This document shows positions 60,260-64,000 of a stretch of DNA of 64,000 nt, piece after piece. The notes below the pieces were generated by a model. It made no database searches, was not told where the DNA came from, and was given only the letters and a program-made list of their open reading frames with translations. Position numbers and translations under genes: made by a program. The first letter of the stretch is position 1. Each line of letters opens with the position of its first letter. Origin of the DNA: Ceratotherium simum simum (Eukaryota > Chordata > Mammalia > Perissodactyla > Rhinocerotidae); contig NW_004454217.1 of the NCBI RefSeq assembly GCF_000283155.1, forward strand, positions 2,758,379 to 2,822,378, read 5' to 3'.

Positions 60260-60892
60260 TAAAAGCAAACTGGTGCAGCCACTATGGAAAACAGTATGGA
60301 GAGTCCTCAAAAAATCAAGGATAGAACTACCATATGATCCAGCTATTCCACTGCTGGGTATTTATCCAAAGAGCTTGAAAACACCAATGTGTAAAGATAC
60401 ATGCACCCCTGTGTTCATTGCCGCGTTATTCACCATAGCCAAGACTTGGAAGCAACCTAAGTGCCCATCAAGGGACGAATGGATAAAGAAGATGTGGTAT
60501 ATATACACAATGGAATACTATTCAGCCATAAGAAACGATGAAATCCAGTCATTTGTGACAACATGGATGGACATTGAGGGTATTATGCAAAGTGAAATAA
60601 GTCAGAGGGAGAAGGTCAAATACCGTATGATTTCCTTCATTAAGTAATAGATAATAACAATAAACAAACACATAGAGACAGAGATTGGATTGGTGGTTAC
60701 CAGAGGGGAAGGGGGGAGGGAGGAGGGCAAAAGGGATAATTCGGCACACGTGTGTGGTGATACGTTGTAATTGGTATTTGAGTGGTGAACATGATGTAAT
60801 CTATACAGAAATAGAAGTATAACGATGTACACCTGAAATTTATACAACGTTATAAACCAATGTTACTGCAATAAACAAACAAAAAAAAAGGA
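60260..60892 (+). mobile_element. Young-looking LINE-1, 5'-truncated
   Basis: Starts in ORF2 ('gcaaactggtgcagccacta'), runs through its stop at 60645-60647 and the 3' UTR ('gattggattggtggttacca', a G-rich run at 60703-60724, 'cctgaaatttatacaacgtt') to an A-rich tail. Its 3' UTR matches the twin-primed L1 at 21.9-23.4 kb but keeps more CpG sites and an open reading frame. The exact target duplication is unclear because the flanks are A-rich. Dead on insertion because of truncation. Confidence 0.92.
60268..60647 (+). pseudogene. L1 ORF2p C-terminal fragment, frame open
   Basis: About 125 codons remain open to the natural stop, reading [20 protein letters not shown], then [40 protein letters not shown] and WYIYTMEYYSAIRNDE. 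This is the extreme C-terminal part of the L1 endonuclease/reverse-transcriptase protein, downstream of all catalytic domains. It lies in a 145-codon frame whose first part is non-L1 flank, so it is not a functional gene. Confidence 0.9.
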
Positions 60893-61054
60893 AATAAATT
60901 TTTGCATATTTTTTTTATTTTAATAAATTCTGAGAATAAAAAACATGGATAAAAAGATATATTACAGCTAGTAAAAAGTAAATGGAAAAAGAAGATCTCC
61001 GTCTCATTTTAATAAAATAACTGTAATTTATTCCCCTGGACTTTTCAACTAGCA
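60893..61054. other. No feature recognised
   Basis: AT-rich flank of the L1. Confidence 0.5.
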
Positions 61055-61290
61055 CCATAATAAAAGTATTTAACTATTATTGAGTACTTATTTATGTACC
61101 TGACATGGTTCTAAGTGCTTTACATATATTAGCACATTTAATCCACTGCAAACTTATGAGGCGGGTATTTTTGTCTTTATTCTGTAGAGTTGTACACTAA
61201 GATGTAAGGAAGGTTTAATGACTTAGCCAAAGATACACAGCTAATAAGAAACAGCTGTAACTGAACAGTCAGTTTCCAGATCCCTTGCCC
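61055..61290 (-). mobile_element. MIR SINE
   Basis: 'ttctaagtgctttacatata', 'cttatgaggcgggtattttt' and 'acttagccaaagatacacag' are antisense MIR blocks; a near full-length copy. Confidence 0.88.
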
Positions 61291-61659
61291 TTAATCATAG
61301 AAAATCATTGTCTTAAAACTTGTCATCATAATTAAACAATAAGCATTCTAGTTCCTTATTCTGTGTGACATAGGTTTTGGTTATTCTACATCAAATTATT
61401 TTCTTCTAGTCCATGAGTCAACTCGTTTACTTGTGAAAATGCCTCAATAGTGGAAATAGATCTTCGCTGAGGATGTTGGGACTAAGGGAATCACAAAACA
61501 AATAAAGTACATGCATAATATACACATTATCAGTGTTTGATGTTAATATTTTGGCATAAAATTCAGAGAGAGGGGTTAATTTCAATATCTGAGAGAATAG
61601 CACTTTCCTATCTGAGACCTTTAGTGCATAATTAGATCTTCACCTGTCCTGCATTGATA

Positions 61660-61885
61660 AAAGTAACTAGAGCCATTTTATATTGGAAAGGGCATTGAGC
61701 ATAAAGTCAGAAAGCCTGAGTTTTCTTCCCAGGTCTGCTAGCACGATCTTGGGCATGTCACATAAACCCTGTCCCTCTGTTTTCTCATTTCTAATTTGAG
61801 ATAACCCAGTACAGTAGTATCCAGTCCCACTACCTCTCTGCATTCTTGTGCGTATCAACATAGAAAGTACTCCTTTGAAAAACAA
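61660..61885 (+). mobile_element. MIR SINE
   Basis: 'aaagtcagaaagcctgagtt', 'tcttgggcatgtcacataaa' and 'tttctcatttctaatttgag' follow sense MIR. The 72-codon minus-strand frame lies inside. Confidence 0.8.
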
Positions 61886-63035
61886 TGGTAGTCTCTTCAG
61901 TTAAAAATAAAGTTAAAAAAGCAACCAAACCCTAAATTAAATTTCAGGATACAACAGATAGGGTCAATTTCAGAACCAGATTAACTTGTTTTTGTTTCTA
62001 TCCAAATGGTATGTCTCAATTGGGGCTAATTCATATAAATACCCTTAATAACACTGATTATGTTCAAGAAGGAGCACCTTCATGAAATGAGAATGTTATC
62101 AATCCCTTTTGGCTTGTCAGTGAAGGAGAAAGATACCTGGTCAAAGAGGTGGCTCGAGTGACTTTTAGAAGGGGAAGGATAAGTTAACAGATACAAAAGT
62201 AAATGTTTATGGTTGCCTTTGTGATAACAGAAAGCTTTTCCCCACATCTCATCACTGCATGCAGCATAGGTGGCTAATTGAATGCCTGCTCATCTTCAGC
62301 TTTCTGTTCTCTACCTCAGCACCAAGCCAGAGGAGGTGCTCCATGCGTATCCATCGCCATTAATGACGGCTGGTTTCCATCAGTCAGAATTTTTACATAA
62401 TTTCACTTGCACAAATAATTTCCTCATGTTTTAATAGTATGTAAAATGTTTGCCTCCCACTTCAGTGATTTTAAAAAATAATTTTAAAGCCCACTCACTT
62501 GACCCGTGGAGTTTAAACTTAAGAATTTCTTCTTACAGATTTCATTATTGGGCTTTTGTTGACAGAAGATTAGAGGAGTTTTTATGCTTGGCGAACTTCA
62601 TTTCAAATGCGTTTAATTACAAGAAAATGACTTTTGGTTTATCCCAATGCTAAGTATGCTTGGGAAACCAAGGAAACTGATAGAGGAGGAAGAGGTAAAA
62701 TACAAAGTCTGTCACACAGTAGCCCCTTGGGAAATCAAGGTGAGCTAAAATTGGAAACTGCACGGAGTCTGTGTGAGCACTGTGGGTTTGTAACACTTGA
62801 TTTGGGAGGCTGCTTCCAAAGTAAATTTGAGAAAATAGAATTTCCATAAGGACTTCTAAAATCAAAGAGGAAGGATAGAAATTATAAGCATAGTTTATCC
62901 TCATTCTTTCCTATAACAATTTAGAGAATCTCCTTCTCCTAGGAGGTCTATCAGTATTTTTTACATTTTGGCAACTTGCCAGATTTTGCAGTGTTTCATT
63001 GTTGGGATGGTGGGCAAAAAGAGGCCCAAAATAAG
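61886..63035. other. Unique DNA
   Basis: No recognised repeat or gene. Frames of 67-84 codons at 62450-62904 overlap on both strands without recognised domains. Confidence 0.5.
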
Positions 63036-63039
63036 TAGA

Positions 63040-63245
63040 ATAATGTACAAGAAGGAGTGTTAAATTACAGATATAGAGAAAGTAACATGGAGACATAGAG
63101 GACAGAGAAAATGAATTCTTGCTGGAGAGATCAGACAAGTTTTCATGAAGAGGGTGTTTGAGCAGAGCATGGAAGGGTTGGTGGAAATTTTGCAGGTTAA
63201 GATGGGTGTGAATCAGCTCTGTATGAGGCAAGTACAGGTCTACCA
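63040..63245 (-). mobile_element. Possible LINE-2 fragment
   Basis: 'agttttcatgaagagggtgt' and 'ttgagcagagcatggaaggg' resemble antisense L2. The 111-codon minus-strand frame across it has no recognised domain. Confidence 0.45.
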
Positions 63246-63299
63246 CATGACAGCCATCAATCCAACTGGACTAATAGCTTAAATTTTTTGTCTCATCCT

Positions 63300-63530
63300 C
63301 TCTTTACATCATTTATTTAGTTACATTTCAGCTTCTCTAATCAGGAGGTGGAATCTATGTTCTTGCACCTTATTTTTGAGTTTGGCCGCATAACTCACTT
63401 TGACCAATTGTTAGCAGATGTCACATAAAAAGGGCCTGAGAAAGTATGTGTCTGTTTCTGGAGCAATAAGATAGATATTGTTTGTCAATATCTGTTTCCA
63501 ATAATTACATTTTGGTTTTATATTTGTCTA
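63300..63530 (+). repeat. Possible MaLR LTR fragment
   Basis: 'aggaggtggaatctatgttc' and 'taactcactttgaccaattg' resemble an MLT1-like LTR stretch. Weak. Confidence 0.35.
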
Positions 63531-63599
63531 TCCATTCTTGCATCCAGTTGGTTTGAGTTTTCGGTCAGCTTGAGGGGTATGAATAAAAATCAGTATATT

Positions 63600-63740
63600 A
63601 ATTAATTCATTCAAAGTTTGTAAGCACCTACTTAGGTCAAGGCACTATTTTAGGTGCTGTGGACACAGCAACGAGCAAAGCAAAGTCTCTATCTCCATTG
63701 ATTTTACAATGATGAGAAACTTGCCTTAGAGTGGTTATTA
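63600..63740 (-). mobile_element. LINE-2 3' end
   Basis: 'ttaattcattcaaagtttgt', 'aaggcactattttaggtgct' and 'gtggacacagcaacgagcaa' are antisense L2 terminal blocks. Confidence 0.7.
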
Positions 63741-63883
63741 TCTTGTTAAGCAGAGAAGAAAAACCATATTTGAAATAACCAAAGTCACAAATGAATGTAA
63801 AGGATCCAGGAAGTCTGTGCTCTCTTGCAGTCTGCAGTCTATACTTTTTCATCTATTAATTTAAGTGTGTACAATAGAGCAGT

Positions 63884-64000
63884 GCTCCTCAAACGTTAAC
63901 ATGCATACAAATCAGGAAGTCTTGGAAAGAGCACCAGATTCTACATTTCTAACAAGCTCCCAGGTGATGGCCATGCCTGAGACAGGATGATTTATTAGGC
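63884..64000 (+). mobile_element. MER5A-like hAT element, cut by right edge
   Basis: 'cagtgctcctcaaacgttaa' is a hAT-type end. It is followed by 'catacaaatcaggaagtctt' and 'ctacatttctaacaagctcc' then 'caggtgatgg', the MER5A order with an internal deletion. The right end may lie beyond the window. Confidence 0.75.

Noticed and set aside
60210..60647. 145-codon plus-strand frame as a host gene
   Set aside because: From about residue 20 onward it is the L1 ORF2p C-terminus; the start is random flank.

Overview
This is a mammalian nuclear DNA window, AT-rich and without a recognisable protein-coding gene. The tRNA-derived SINEs are the equine repetitive element (ERE) type: a GGGGCCGGCCC-like start, Pol III A/B boxes, and a GATCTTCCTCAC-type end followed by poly(A). 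They point to a perissodactyl, most likely an Equus species. This assignment rests on repeat recognition from memory, not on a search. Two runs of N (18337-18577, and exactly 100 bases at 43143-43242) show it is a genome assembly.

Layout. 1-164: 5' end of a minus-strand L1 that runs off the left edge. 1061-7645: old L1 fragments, a Tigger1-type DNA-transposon deletion derivative (3112-3436), and a 4.2 kb L1 carrying an inserted ERE. 7.6-20 kb: mostly unique AT-rich DNA with LTR-like, MIR, L2, MER2 and MER5-like pieces, a nearly perfect 231 bp tandem duplication (10121-10572), an exon-like open segment on the minus strand (16355-16538), and an assembly gap between short direct repeats. 20-23.4 kb: a MaLR LTR, an old L1 and a 5'-inverted (twin-primed) L1. 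23.4-32.9 kb: unique DNA, a long antisense L2, an endogenous-retrovirus-type LTR with duplicated upstream repeats, an L1 split by a hAT element, and a GC-rich CTCF-like site. 32.9-36.2 kb: an old plus-strand L1 with its 5' end and ORF1 remnant, then an ERE, then an opposite-strand L1 piece. 36.2-52.9 kb: unique DNA with MIR, L2 and L1 fragments, a MaLR LTR and three EREs with clear target-site duplications. 52.9-64 kb: a patchwork of L1 3' ends, an antisense L1, another ERE, a 5'-truncated L1 that looks young (ORF2 end still open), several MIR/L2 pieces and a MER5A-like element cut by the right edge.

Nothing here behaves as an operon, CRISPR array, RNA-gene cluster or defence system. Most short ORFs are fragments of LINE coding sequence or chance frames. 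The points most worth a second look are the recent tandem duplication, the exon-like segment with matching splice signals, the direct repeats around the gap, the youngest-looking LINE/SINE insertions (possible polymorphisms) and the LTR with tandem upstream repeats. Repeat family names are from recognition only; boundaries of old repeats are approximate.
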